A DNA stretch of 64,000 bases from Platanthera guangdongensis (Eukaryota; Streptophyta; Magnoliopsida; Asparagales; Orchidaceae), in NCBI GenBank assembly GCA_039583875.1, contig CM077159.1:1014812-1078811 (forward strand), given 5' to 3'. Shown here piece after piece: positions 23,242 through 35,328 of this stretch (position 1 is the first letter of the stretch; every line of letters begins with the position of its first letter). Position numbers and translations under genes: made by a program. Under the pieces are notes generated by a model that searched no databases, was not told the origin of the DNA, and worked only from the letters and a program-made list of their open reading frames with translations.

Positions 23242-24531
23242 GAGGTTTCGATCCTCGAACCTGTGGGTTATGGGCCCACCACGCTTCCGCCCGAGCATTA
23301 GTTTGCGGACAAACTATGCAGCGGAAGCAGTGGTGTGCCCATGTGCAAAAGTCACATAAATGGTCCACAAAGTACAATGAGTTAGGCCAGTTCTGTTTTA
23401 ACCTTACCTTTATGCAACCTCCACAGGTCGCCGCGCCGCAAAATGTGGCTCCTCCCCCTCCAGCTGCCACTTCATTCCTACATACGGAGATGGGGCAGAC
23501 TTTGACGGCGATTCTGGATGCCTTCAGATCCCAGCAAGTCCCGGCTCCACAGCCAAATCCGGGGTCGAGCTGGCTGAGTGCATTCAAGAGCCTGTCCCCA
23601 CCAATGTATCGTGGGACAGAGGATGCGGTAAAGATGGAGGAATGGCTGGAGGCCATACACGAGATCTTAGCAGGCATCAGCTGCCCGGTCGGCGAGGAAG
23701 TACCTCTAGCCACCTCTGCACTAGAGGCTCATGCGAAGAGATGGTGGAAATCAGTGCGGGAGTCTACATATTCGGACTTTGAGCTGTCAGAGATATCATG
23801 GGAGGAGTTTGGCGATGTATTTCTGGATCACTTTGTCTCTACTACGGACAAAGATACCTTGGAGGAGAGGTTTTTGAACCTCAAGCAGGGGACTAGATCG
23901 GTGATCGAGTATCAGAGAGAGTTCTCTCATTTGGCCAGGTTCGCAGGGATTCAGGATACCGATGATAGGAGGTATGCCAAGAGGTTCTACTGGGGCCTCA
24001 GGGACGATTTGAGGCAGGCCTTGCTGTTCATTTCTCATGGCACATCTAGACAGATCATCGAGATGGCAAAGAAGCTGGAGGCTGACCAGCTGATGGTGCA
24101 AGTCAGAGGGAAGAGACCATTTGATGGGTCGACATCAGGAGAGAGCAGCAGGGGCTCTCAGCTAGGCAGGACTATCGGATACAAGAAGGGTGGGGGACGT
24201 CGTCGTCCCAACTTTAGGCAGGAGCAGGGGCCTCCTCCAGCATTGGCTCCCCCACCTCTACAGATGCATGATCCGAGGAGACAGGATGATCGAGGCCACC
24301 AACAGGTAGTTTGTTATGGATGCCGCCAGCCCGGGCACATTAGGTCGGAGTGCCCGCATCGATTACATCCTCCTCCTCCTCCTCCACCTCTAGTGGCCCC
24401 AGTACAGCAGGGCCGAGGCCGAGGCCGAGGACGAGGCTGAGGCCGGGGATATCACGGCAGGAGACGCGAGCAGGAGCAGATATACGCCTTGGACCTCACA
24501 GAGCAGAGGAACCCCGAGGAGGTTATCACAG
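23238..24531 (+). pseudogene. Chromovirus I gag (one stop), exon 1 of gag-pol
   Basis: Codes for Gag: a proline-rich N-terminus, then the capsid/retrotransposon-gag domain (WLEAIHEILAGI, RWWKSVRE, WEEFGDVFLDHF, FLNLKQGTRSVIEYQREF, YAKRFYWGLRDDLR) and the CX2CX4HX4C zinc knuckle CYGCRQPGHIRSEC at 24,312-24,353, followed by an RGRGRG tail. The first ATG is at 23,238; an internal Met near 23,412 begins the conserved MQPPQ stretch and may be the true start. A TGA at 24,438 interrupts the Arg-Gly tail, but the frame reads on to EEVITG at 24,531. An intron begins there and protease follows in the spliced frame. Confidence 0.88.
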
Positions 24532-24624
24532 GTACTTAAAGTTAATTATAAATTTCTTGAATTTTCAATTATATAGTACCTGGAACTATAGGATAACAAT
24601 TAATTTTAACGTAAACAAACTCAG
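24532..24624 (+). other. Putative 93-bp spliceosomal intron between gag and protease of I
   Basis: An AT-rich GT...AG segment (gtacttaaag...caaactcag). Its removal joins ACA-G to GC-ATA in phase 1. This gives the continuous reading [12 protein letters not shown] ahead of the protease DTGASHSF, which is the usual chromovirus wording. Unspliced, the frame runs into stops (taattataaattt...). Element II has an intron at the same codon. Confidence 0.8.
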
Positions 24625-27600
24625 GCATAGTTATGATCAGTGGCAAGCCCGCTCATACTCTCTTCGACACGGGTGCTTCGCACTCGTTTGTATCCGAGGC
24701 CTTCATCGACGGACTCGAAGGCGTGGAGAGGTTTCCTGGACTAGAGATGACGGTGCGTCTACCCGATGGGTCAGAGCTGCGGACCACTGCACATTGTGAT
24801 ATGGAGGCCGAGATTGGCGGCAAGGCATTTGAGGCGCTAGCAACTATTCTGAAGCTGCAAGACTTCGACCTGATTTTGGGCATGACATGGTTACATCGGA
24901 ACCATGCTCAGATAGATTGTCCATCCAGGAAGATCACGCTAAGGCATGGCGACTGTCATGTTATCATTGAAGGTATTCAGCCTATCTGCCACCTATTGTT
25001 ATCTTCTGTACAGGCTGTGAAGGCCCACGAGCAGGGAGAAGAAGTTTATCTTATCTGCTTTGAGATGGTGGGAGCAGAGACGACTATTTCAGATATTCTG
25101 GTGGTCCGGGATTTCTCCGACGTATTCCCGGAGAAATTGCCCGGGCTACCACCAGCTAGAGACTTGGATTTCAGGATTCAGCTAGTACCGGGGGCGAGGC
25201 CGGTGTCCCGGGCACCCTACAGGATGGCTCCCAGGGAGTTAGCGGAGTTCAGGACTCAACTTCCGGAGCTAGTCGAGTCAGGATTTGTGCAGCCCAGTTC
25301 ATCGCCGTGGGGAGCGCCAGTTCTCTTTGTGAAGAAGAAGGACGAGTCATTGCGACTATGCATAGATTACCGGGAGCTGAACCGGTTAACGGTCCGCAAT
25401 ACCTATCCTCTGCCTCGGATAGATGAGCTATTTGACCAGCTGCAGGGAGCCTTCTGGTTCTCTAAGCTAGATTTGCGATCCGGTTACTACCAGCTCCGCA
25501 TCAGGGAAGAGGACATACCGAAGACGGCATTCAGTTCAACCTATGGATTATACGAGTTCATGGTGATGCCTTTTGGGCTCACGAATGCCCCTGCCGCATT
25601 CATGAGTCTAATGAACCGTGTATTCGAGCCCTTCTTAGACCGCTTCGTGATTGTATTCATCGACGACATTCTAATATATTCCCGGACGCAGGAGGAGCAT
25701 ACAGAGCATCTGACGTAGGTATTGCAGAGGCTGAGGGAGTCCCAGATGTACGCAAAATTTTCAAAGTGCCAGTTCGGGCTGCAAGAGGTGGCTTTCCTGG
25801 GACACACGATCAGTGGGGCTGGATTAGCAGTGGACCCAGCCAAGATAGAGACAGTGAGGGATTGGCCACGGCCGAAGACCGTATCTGACATTCGCAGTTA
25901 CTTGGGACTAGCAGGGTATTATCGCAAGTTCGTGGAGGGGTTCTTGAGGATAGCACCCCCCATCACATCCTTGACGAAGAAGGACACAGATTTTGTTTGG
26001 TTAGAGCGGTGCGAGACGGCTTTTCAGGAGCTGAAGGACCGACTCATCTCATCCCCCATTCTTGCGCTTCCATCCGGGAGCGAAGGATTCCAGATCTATA
26101 CGGACGCCTCTTATCAGGGGATGGGTGCAGTCCTGATGCAGCATGGACATGTTATTGCTTATGCTTCAAGACAGTTGAAGAAGCATGAGCATAACTATCC
26201 AGTACATGACCTAGAGCTTGGGGCTGTGGTATTCGCCCTAAAGATATGGAGGCATTACTTATACGAGATTCATTGTGACATCTTTTCAGATCACAAGAAT
26301 CTTAAATATATCGATACACAGAAGGACTTAAACCTGCGACAGAGGAGATGGCTGGAATTCCTCTGCGACTATGATTATAAGATCCACTACCATCCGGGAA
26401 AAGCGAACACGGTAGCAGATGCCTTGAGCAGGAGGGCCGACACTTCTGGACCGGAGCCTCGATTGATGTCTATAGAGCTGCTACGGATGATGGAAGACAT
26501 GCACATTACCATGGTATCTGAGACCGAACCAGTGGTGTATCGAGAGTATTTGAGCTCAGTGATCAGTGGTGATGATATACGGGAGCGCTTCCGAACACAT
26601 CAGAGGCTGGATGCTGCATTACAGCCGATTTTTAGTGCCCTGGAAAGGGGTAAAGTTGAGGACTACATGCTACAGGTTGATCTTCTTTGATTCCGTGGGC
26701 GCATTTACATACCAGCAGGGGGCAGTATCCGGGATGACATACTCAGAGAGGCTTATTGCTCCAGATATTCAGTGCACCCCGACATCACCAAGATGTGGGC
26801 AGATTTGCGGAGGTCTATGTATTGGCCCGGGATGAAGAGGGAGATCACAGATTTTGTGACCCATTGCGAGACCTGCCAGCGTGTGAAAGCAGAACGCAAG
26901 AGCCCGGGAGGTTTACTACAGCCACTGCCAGTTCCAGAATGGAAGTTCGAGGACATTGCTATGGACTTTGTACACGGATTGCCTCGCTCCCACTCTGGGC
27001 ATGATTCTATATGGGTCATAGTGGATAGACTGACCAAGGTAGCGCGATTTATTCCAGTTCGGAAGGATGCCCCAGTTGCGGTTCTGGTGAGATTATTTGT
27101 GGAGCAGTTCGTCAGATATCATGGCATTCCCAGAACGATTGTTTCGGACCGTGATGGTCGGTTCACTTCGAGCGAGTGGAGGGCCGTGCATGCTTACATG
27201 GGAGCTCGGCTTACTTTTAGTACCGCCTTCCATCCGCAGACCGACGGGCAGACCGAGCGGACCATCCGGACCATGGAGGACCTACTCAGACTATGCATAT
27301 TGGATACGGGGAAGCCTTGGGAGAGGCTGCTGCCACTGATTGACTTCTCGTACAATAACAGACACCAGACTAGCATCAGGATGGCTCTATATGAGGCACT
27401 TTATGGGAGGAGATGCCGGACACCGCTATCATGGATTCAGGATGTGGATACCAGGGCTCTTGGATCTGATTATATAGAGGATACTGAGGTTCAGATTCGT
27501 TTGATCAGGGATCGGCTACTAGAGGCCTAGAGCAGGCAGGCAAAGTATTATGATGCTCGGCACCGGAAGGTGGAGTTCCAGGTTGGAGACAGAGTATTCT

Positions 27601-28034
27601 TGAAGATACGTCCAGTACACGGTGTCTCTCGGGTGCGGAGGCACAAGAAGCTCAGTCCACGATACATGAGGCCATACCTGATCCTGGAGCGGATCAGCCC
27701 CTTAGCTTACCGACTGCAGCTGCCACCGGAGTTGGGTGCATTACATGATGTCTTCCATGTCTCTTCCTTGCAAAGAGCTCTCCTTCGGCCGGAGCAGCAC
27801 ATTACTACTACAGCCGGACCGGTAGAGCCTGACAGATCAGTTAGATTGGAGCCGATCCGGATTGATGATACAGCCATCTGAGTGTTGCGGAAGAAGAAGG
27901 TCCCTCTTGTGAAGGTGCTGTGGTCCAACCATGGACGAGAGGGGCACACCTGGGAGCCGAGGGATCTGATGCTGGAGCAACAACCAGAGCTATTTGCATC
28001 AGGTATTTTCAATTTATGTTTTAAAGTTCCTTAA
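24625..28034 (+). pseudogene. Chromovirus I pol: protease, RT, RNase H, integrase, chromodomain
   Basis: A single frame from the intron end to 28,034. Order: aspartic protease ([12 protein letters not shown]); reverse transcriptase ([28 protein letters not shown], active site FIDD at 25,656-25,667); RNase H ([45 protein letters not shown]); integrase ([46 protein letters not shown]); chromodomain-like end (VPLVKVLWSNHGREGHTWEP). Four stops occur at 25,716 (TAG), 26,688 (TGA), 27,528 (TAG) and 27,879 (TGA), with no frameshift in 3.4 kb. Each fits a C-to-T change of CGA or CAG. The catalytic residues I can see are present, so this is an otherwise well-kept dead copy. Confidence 0.92.
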
Positions 28035-28110
28035 AAATTCCTGCAAGTAGAACCCCGTAGACCCGAACTTAAATTTCGGGGACGAAATTATTTTCTTGTT
28101 TATTGGAATT

Positions 28111-28443
28111 TGTAACATCCCATGTGACTTTTGGACCCCTCAACTTAGATTGGGTTAGGCATGAGATGAGTGATAGGGGTTTTAGCTAGGTTTGACCTTA
28201 GATAGTGGGTTGTAGCCATGTGGGGCCCACTATATGACCAAGTCAAACTAGGTCAAACTAGCCTAAATAGGGACCCAAACCACACCATGACCCCACCATA
28301 TTGCCCTAACCCTAAAAACAATTTATGTGCACCTAGGGCATGCCATTAGGTCAACACTTTGACCCCAATTGACCAAAGTCAACCTTGGGCCTAATTTGAT
28401 CAAACCCACACTCATAAGCCTAATTAGCCTAAGTAGGGCACCC
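28111..28443 (+). repeat. Right LTR of chromovirus I, part 1
   Basis: tgtaacatcccatgtgactttt... matches 18,563-18,890 closely, up to aagtagggcaccc. Element II interrupts at 28,444, and caccc (28,439-28,443) is the duplicated target site. The 28,035-28,110 stretch before it holds a weak polypurine/ggggacgaaatta region. No clean tract is left. Confidence 0.95.
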
Positions 28444-30734
28444 TGTAACGCCCCGAAACTCAAAGGAGCGAATGGGGACGTTTTGGGCCAGTTTGGGTTC
28501 TGGCTGCAGGCACACGGCCTGGGACACGGGCGTGTCCCAGGGCGTGTCAAGCCTGTGTCGACATTGAGACGGGAAGTCGACACTTTGGTCTCGACATTGT
28601 GTCGAGACTGGGCACACGGCCTGCGACACGGGCGTGTCGCAGGGCGTGTCGACCCGTGTCGACACTTAGCCGCGAAGTCGACACTCTGCTTCGAGGAAGT
28701 GTTGAGACATGGCACACGACCTACGACACGGGCGTATCGCAGGGCGTGTCAACCCGTGTCGACACTCGTCCGGCGGAGTCGACACTTTGGTCTCGACATG
28801 GTGTCGAGACAAGGCACACGGCCTAGGACACGGGCGTGTCCAAGGCCGTGTCATCAGGTCGACGATCTTCGCTCGATGAAGTGTCGAGTGTCGAGACCAT
28901 GTACACGGCCTGGGGTCCAGGCATGTTGAGGTGATACGGGTAGGGACACGGGCGTGTCCTAGAACCCGTGCAGTGCTCAGGTTGTTTTCGGGGAAAAATG
29001 ATGGGGGTACACGGCCAGCCACACGGCCGTGTCAGGTGGAACACGGGCGTGTCAGCTCGAACACACGCGTGTTCAATACCCGTGTGTTGTTCCAGGTGAT
29101 TCGATTTTGACGGCGAATCAGGCACACGGCCCTGGACATGGGCGTGTGCCAGGCCGTGTTCGGTCTAGATTGGGCATTTCAGTCCCGAATCAAAGCAGTT
29201 CGTTTCCTTATTTTGAAATACAATGGCTGGGGGTTGTTCCTGAAGGGATATACCCGGGATTGCACTTAGAAACCCTCACTTTTCTTAAGTTTTCATCTTC
29301 CTAAAACTTTAGAGAGAGAGGAGAGCCAAGGAAGGAAGAAGGAGCTAGATCCGGCCATTGGAGGAGCTTCGAAGCTCCGAATCGCGAGCCGACTCCGGAT
29401 CCGCGGAGGCAAAGCTAGTGCGGTGCTTTTCATCCGTTTACTTTTCAATGGCGCCAAAGAGGAACGCTATGGTAATGATCCTCATCTTGAGCATGAGTAG
29501 CTCTCTTTCTTTGCATACGAAGCCCGCTCTCGCGAGTTTACGGAGAGTTGGAGGCGTTCCTTCGGGTAGATATGTGAAGTCCCCATTGTATAGAGTTTGT
29601 AAGCGAGAACGGACATAGGCATGATGTGTGAAGCCTACCCGGACATGTTGGTCTGGATTGGTGATCTTGCATTACATAAATGCCGGAGAAGACTCCGTGC
29701 TATGGATTGTTTTTCGGGTTTTCTACGCGGTATATTGCAGCAGGGAGGCTTGGGGACTAACCCAAAGGTGCACCCGGAAAACTGGGCGGATACGAGATCT
29801 TGCAAACTTGGTGGCCTGAGAGCCAGCTTGAACATAATCAGGTTATGTGAAATGTGCTGGAAATAGGACTCGGGAGAAGTTTGACCTGCGCATATGGTTT
29901 AAATTACCGTTGCGGGCGCATATGGTTTAAATTACCGTTGCGTTGTGAGCACGGGTTAGATGGAACCGTACTCGTTCTATGTCGTTCGGATTAGAGCCGT
30001 TGGCATAGATGAGAGTCTTCGGCGGTCTATGGTTTTAATTACCGTGACCCATGCCGGGAAGACAAACTGCTCATTGTTTGGCCGTCCAAAGGTGATGGCG
30101 GTGAGTCGGCAGACTTAGACTGCGTTCACCGAGAATGTGCCCTGAGTGCACGGGGTGTGTGGCCGTTGAGCCTCCGCCTGTGATGAAATGATTTTATATA
30201 TTGCTCGCTTATGCTAATGAAATGCAGGGAAGGAGCATCGCCGCCCCGAGTTGGGGGCGGGATTGTTATAATTTGGTCAGCATTGCTGACCGTTGCCTTG
30301 TTTTGCCACCGTGCGGTGGTTTGTTGCTTGCAGGTGTAGCTGGACCAAGCGGTCAATAGCGGGCTAAAGCCCGAATGCGAAGCCGGCCCTCGAAGGCCTA
30401 ATTGGAAGTGTTTACTGGTTTATTCATGTGTGACCGGCCTGCATGTCGTGGTTTGTAAAACATGTAATTTGAAGTGAAACATTTTGTAAGGCCTTAAGGC
30501 TTATTTTGGGTATTTTGTATAACATTCCTATTTTGTATTAGTGGACATTCGTGCTTTAATGCTGGGTTCTTTGTTACAACTTTTTAAACTGCTTCCGCTA
30601 GAATGCTCTGTGTAGGACGTTGAGATTGGTTGGATGGTTTTCATAAGTAACCACCCGGTCTGTCTATAGTATATGACGTCGGGCCCCGGCCGGACCTACT
30701 GCTATATGCTATGCGACGGATAGGGGGTGTTATA
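28444..30734 (+). repeat. Left LTR of chromovirus II
   Basis: Starts tgtaacgccccgaaactc and ends ggtgttata (ttaca in the right copy). The first 730 bases hold a palindrome array. Further on are two copies of a 28-bp repeat (29,886-29,942; three copies in the right LTR). No coding region is supported; small frames in the array are artefacts of its repeats. Confidence 0.95.
28518..29160 (+). repeat. CACG-GG-CGTG palindrome array in LTR of II
   Basis: Repeated 24-nt inverted repeats with an 11-bp stem and a GG centre: 28,518-28,541 (arm CCTGGGACACG, perfect), 28,620-28,643 (arm CCTGCGACACG, perfect) and 28,720-28,743 (two mismatches; perfect in the right LTR), with weaker ones near 28,822 and 28,940. 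Between them are gtgtcgacac palindromes. The same array is in the right LTR at about 49,038-49,680. Confidence 0.88.
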
Positions 30735-30737
30735 ATT

Positions 30738-30748
30738 TGGTATCAGAC
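30738..30748 (+). other. Primer-binding site of chromovirus II
   Basis: tggtatcagac starts three bases after the LTR and matches the initiator-Met tRNA type of site. 30,749-30,961 is an untranslated leader with no recognisable gene. Confidence 0.85.
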
Positions 30749-30961
30749 TACTGGTTTTGGTCGGGCTTAAACTGAATTCGTGGGCGAATTCTTTTTTTAA
30801 GGGGTGGTGAGCACATTGTGTGCGTCATCGTTATAATGGTTAAATAACCCATGAATGTCCACTTAGGAATGAAAATACTCGTGTTTGAGGAACCTGCGTG
30901 TTCCTATAATTGCTGTTTGCAATTTTATTTGGTCGCTTAACGGTGTTTTGTACCACTATAG

Positions 30962-32104
30962 GTGACCAGAAGTGGTGTTGGGCCGTCAGAACGTCGAGTT
31001 TCTGAGGCTAGTAGTGCACCGGAAGTTGCTCCCGCAACACCTCTATCGGCTGAGAACATACGATTGGTGGCTGAAGCGGTGTTGGCCGTGATAAATGCGC
31101 AACCTGCAAGGCAAATGTAGCAGCCCGCTCCTGCGGTGGAGCAAGAACCTCTTCAAGAGGCTGAGCCGAGGAGAGTGGAGCAAGTGGTTGTGGAACCGGT
31201 GGTGCCAAGGAGGGCAACTGAGAGGCAGCTTAAGCATGTAATGAGTTTTAACCCTCCGTTATTCTCGGGGTTGGGAACCCCATCTCAGGCTGAAGATTGG
31301 CTCTCCAGGGTGAAGAGAGTCATGACAGCGACGGAGACGGAGGAGTGGCAAATGACCACCATCGCTACGTTCCTTCTGGACGGTGAAGCGAGTATGTGGT
31401 GGGAAGGTTTAGAGCTGCACTTACTGAGAGGTAGGCAACTTGGTGATGTCTCGATAGAGGAGTTCTCGAGATTGTTCTTGGCTAGATACCTTCCTTCGAC
31501 GCAAAGATAGCGTTGGAGAATGAATTCCTGAAGTTGGTTCAGGATGAGAAGAGCGTGGATGAATATCTCCATGAGTTCACCCGTTTGAGTCGATATGCTA
31601 GCTCCACTATTGTGGATGAGGAGCGCAAGACTAATCGCTTTTATGAAGGGTTGAGAGATGAGTTGAGGTTGCTACTCTCGGGGCCAATGACACAGGGTTT
31701 CTTAACCTTGGTCAATACTGCCCGTTCCTTGGAGAAGGACATGAAGAATGTGAAGGCAAAGAAAAGCTTGGGCGAGAAGAAATCTGGGTTCAAAGTGCCG
31801 ACTACTTCAAAGTCTGGCTATCAAAGATTCTTTAAGAAGCATAGGACTTCGGGTCCAGCTCCTTTTGGTGCTTCTGGGGCGACTACGAGTCGGACTCCGG
31901 GCGCGTGTTTTACTTGTGGCAAGACGGGGCATTTTGCCCGTGACTGTTGGAGCGGACGTCATAAGTCCGAGAGAAGGCCGGGAGCTACTTATGAAGAGAA
32001 GGGAAAGGCGGTGGAGTCGACCGCATCTCATTATGCTCCGGCCCAACCAAGGGTCTACAATCTTGGCCAACAGGAGGCCATCAAACAAGCTGATGTGGTG
32101 ACAG
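30962..32104 (+). pseudogene. Chromovirus II gag (frameshifted), exon 1 of gag-pol
   Basis: Gag reading begins at about 30,962, where the expected ATG is GTG (TRSGVGPSERRVSEAS follows), so the start codon itself may be lost. A TAG interrupts at 31,116. The capsid domain reads FNPPLFSGLGTPSQAEDWLS, MWWEGLELHLL and EEFSRLFLARYLPST. A one-base deletion near 31,498-31,503 then moves the frame, and it continues as LENEFLKLVQDEKSVDEYLHEF and YEGLRDELRLLLSGP to the zinc knuckle CFTCGKTGHFARDC (31,906-31,947). The exon ends at ADVVTG (32,104) at a splice-donor-like GTACGG. Confidence 0.88.
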
Positions 32105-32180
32105 GTACGGTTTAATTTATAGCAAGTCAATTTCTTTAAATACTTGTTATGCACATGTTACCTTACCACTGCTTGTTTAG
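32105..32180 (+). other. Putative 76-bp spliceosomal intron between gag and protease of II
   Basis: gtacggtttaatttatag...ctgcttgtttag, with a T-rich 3' end. Its removal joins ACA-G to GA-TTT (phase 1). The spliced reading VVTG-FVLICENPARV leads into [10 protein letters not shown]. The codon position and phase are identical to the intron of element I, although the intron sequences themselves differ. Confidence 0.82.
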
Positions 32181-35100
32181 GATTTGTATTGATTTGTGAA
32201 AATCCGGCACGAGTACTATTCGATACGGGAGCCTCACACTCCTTCTTGTCCGAAGGATTTATATCACGCATCGGAGTCCCTTCTTCGATGGCAAAGGATA
32301 AGTTGGATGTGTTGTTGCCCAATGGGTGTTCGATGCGAGCGGATAGGATCTGCGATGTTAATCTTCGTATAGGGAATCAGGAGTTCGATCTGCAGGCGTC
32401 TTTACTTCCGTTGGTGGAGTTTGACGTCATATTTGGCATGGACTGGCTCTCGTAGCAGCATGGCCATATAGATTGCGGTAGCAAGGAAGTCAAGCTGGGA
32501 GCAAGTCGTGAGACGACTTTTACGGGCTTAAAGGGGTCGAGCAAGACGTTGATGTCTGCTCTTCAGGTGGTGAAGGCGGTTCGTGCTGGAGCAGAACTGT
32601 TCTTTACACTAGTGGAGGTTGCAAAGCCGAAGCCCGCGTTGGATTTTATTTCAGTGGTATCGGAATACCCTGATGTGTTCCCCACAGATCTTCCTAGAGC
32701 CCCGCCTCAGCGGGAGATAGATTTTACGATCGAGCTAGTGCCAGGTGCAAAGCCTGTGTCACGATCTCCTTATCGGCTAGCGCCTAAGGGAATGACGGAG
32801 CTGAAAGTTCAACTGCAAGAGTTGTTGGAGCAAGGGTTTGTGCGCCCGAGTTCTTCGCCTTGGAGCGCACCGGTCCTCTTTGTTAAGAAGAAGGACGGAA
32901 GCTTGAGGCTATGTATTGATTATCGGGAGCTCAACAAGCTGACGGAGAAAAACAAGCACCCGATCCCCCGGATTGATGATCTTTTTGATCAGTTAGTCGG
33001 GTCGACGGTGTACTCGAAGTTGGATCTCAAGGCTGGGTACTATCAGCTGCGAATAAGGGAGAGTGATGTCCCGAAGACAGCGTTTAGTACGAGATATGGG
33101 CATTATGAGTTTACGGTCATGCCGTTTGGGCTGACTAATACGCCGTCAGTTTTCATGGATTTGATGAACAGGACTTTCAGGGAGTACTTGAATCATTTCG
33201 TGATCGTCTTCATCGACGATATTTTGGTGTACTCGCAAAGTGAGGAAGATCACTTCAAGCATCTTCATTTGGTGTTGGAGATGCTAAGGAGAAATCAGTT
33301 GTATGCCAAGTTCTCGAAGTGAGAGTTTTGGCTATACTCAGTGGCGTTTCTCGGGCATATAGTGAGTGGAGAGGGTATTGCTGTGGATCCGGCGAAGATT
33401 GTTGCGATACGGGAGTGGCCTGAGCTTGTTACGATAGCAGAAGTCCGGAGTTTTCTGGGGCTTGCCGGCTATTATAGGCGCTTCGTAGAGAACTTCTCGC
33501 GGATAGCTTTGCCTCTCACTACTTTGACGAGGAAGGAGCATAAGTTCGTTTGGACGCCGGAGTGCGCACGAGCTTTTGAGGAGTTGAAGTGTCGGTTGAC
33601 CACGGCGCCTGTGCTGAGTTCGCCATGCGGGACCGAAGGCTATGAGATTTATAGTGATGCTTCGGGCAGTGGTTTGGGTTGCGTGCTACTGCAACACGGA
33701 AGTGTAATAGCTTATGGCTCGAGACAGCTAAAAGTGCATGAGAGGAATTATTCGGTCCATGACTTGGAGTTGGAGGCCGTGATTTTTGCCTTGAAGCTGT
33801 GGAGACACTATTTGTACGGTGTGAAGATTGATATCTACACCGATCACAAGAGCCTGAAGTATCTTATTGATCAGAAGGATCTGAATATGCGGCAGCGTAT
33901 ATGGATGGAGTTCTTCGAGGACTATACATTCAAGATCCACTACGTGCCTGGTAAGGGTAATGCGGTTGCGGACGCGTTGAGTCGCCGAGCCCCAGCTCAA
34001 GCCAATTGGCTATCGGTGCACGATGAGCGGTTGGTGCGAGAGTTGGAGGCGTTGGAGATTGTTTGTGTGGATGGACAATCAAGAACTGAAGCAGTTATGA
34101 ATTGGACTGAAGTCCAATATGACCTAGCTGATCGTATTCGGCAGGCTTTGGATATGGATGCTCATATGAAGCAGTTCATGGTAGAGGCTCTGGATGGGTC
34201 AAATTCCCAATTCGTCGTACAGGATGGATTACTTTGGAAGGACGGTCGTCTGTGCGTCCCAAGTGTGGGCAATTTGCGGGTGGAGTTGTTGTACGAGGCA
34301 CACCATAACAAGTACTCGATTCACCCAGGGAGCACGAAGATGTACCGGGATGTGAAGAAACTGTTTTGGTGGCCGGGTTTGAATAAGGATGTGGCGCTAT
34401 ACGTAGCCAAGTGCCAAACCTGCACCTTGGTAAAGGCGGAGTGCCAAAAGCTGGGTGGATTCCTTAAGTCCTTGCCTATTCCGGAGTGGAAATTTGACGA
34501 CATCTCTATGGACTTTGTGCACGGTTTGGCAAGGTCGCAAAAGGGGAACGACGCCATTTGGGTGGTTGTTGATCGATTAACGAAGGTGTCACATTTTATT
34601 CCGCATAGGAAGGATGATCCGGTGGAGAAGTTGGCAAAGCTTTATGTGGATAACATAGTACGGCTTCATGGTGTGCCCCGCAGCATCGTGAGGGACCGAG
34701 ATGGGCAGTTCACGTCCAATGATTGGAGGCTAGTGCAGCAAATGTTGGGAACAAAGCTGAAATTCAGCACAGCCTTCCATCCGCAAACAGATGGGCAGAC
34801 CGAGAGGGTCAATAAAACCATGGAAGATATGCTTCGCATGTGTGTCTTGGATTTTGGAAAGCAATGGGAAGACAACCTTTATTTGGTGGAGTTCGCATAC
34901 AATAACAGCTACCAAGCGAGTATTCAAATGGCGCCCTTCGAGGCCCTATATGGTAGAAAATGTCGTACGCCGTTGTCTTGGTTAGAAACGGGTAAGTCAA
35001 AGTTGTATAAGAGATCGGAAGTGGAGGATGCTACTTCTTTGGTGAGAACCATTCGGGAGAGGTTGCTTATCGCTCAGGACCGGCATGTAAAGTACTATAA

Positions 35101-35328
35101 TGCCAAGCACAGGAACGTGGAGTTCGCGGTGGGCGATTATGTATACTTAAAGATCAAGCCGTTCAAGGGTATCTCGCGGGTGCGGCGATTGAAAAAGCTA
35201 AGCCCGAGGTACCTTGGACCGTTTGAGGTTCTGGAGCGAGTTGGTGAAGCGGCCTATCGGTTGAAGCTTTCAGTGGAGCTCAGTGGTTTACATGATGTAT
35301 TCCATATTTCGATACTTCGGAAGGCGGT
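32181..35328 (+). pseudogene. Chromovirus II pol: protease, RT, RNase H, integrase
   Basis: A single frame broken only by a TAG at 32,453 and a TGA at 33,320. Protease has [12 protein letters not shown] has [28 protein letters not shown] and FIDD at 33,209-33,220. RNase H has [36 protein letters not shown] and TDHKSLKYL. Integrase has an HHCC-like region ([10 protein letters not shown]), [24 protein letters not shown] and [11 protein letters not shown]. The second catalytic region reads IVRDRDG where IVSDRDG is usual. Element III interrupts after HISILRKA at 35,328, and the last exon part continues at 48,669. Confidence 0.92.

Noticed and set aside
28004..28110. A second GT...AG intron after the chromodomain of I (and at 48,892 in II)
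   Set aside because: Candidate segments are about 40-50 bases, shorter than usual plant introns, and the downstream reading is not clearly improved.
28429..29125. Frames of 75-190 codons within the LTR palindrome array of II
   Set aside because: They repeat Arg/Thr/Pro-rich peptides in several frames on both strands, as expected from the palindromes themselves.
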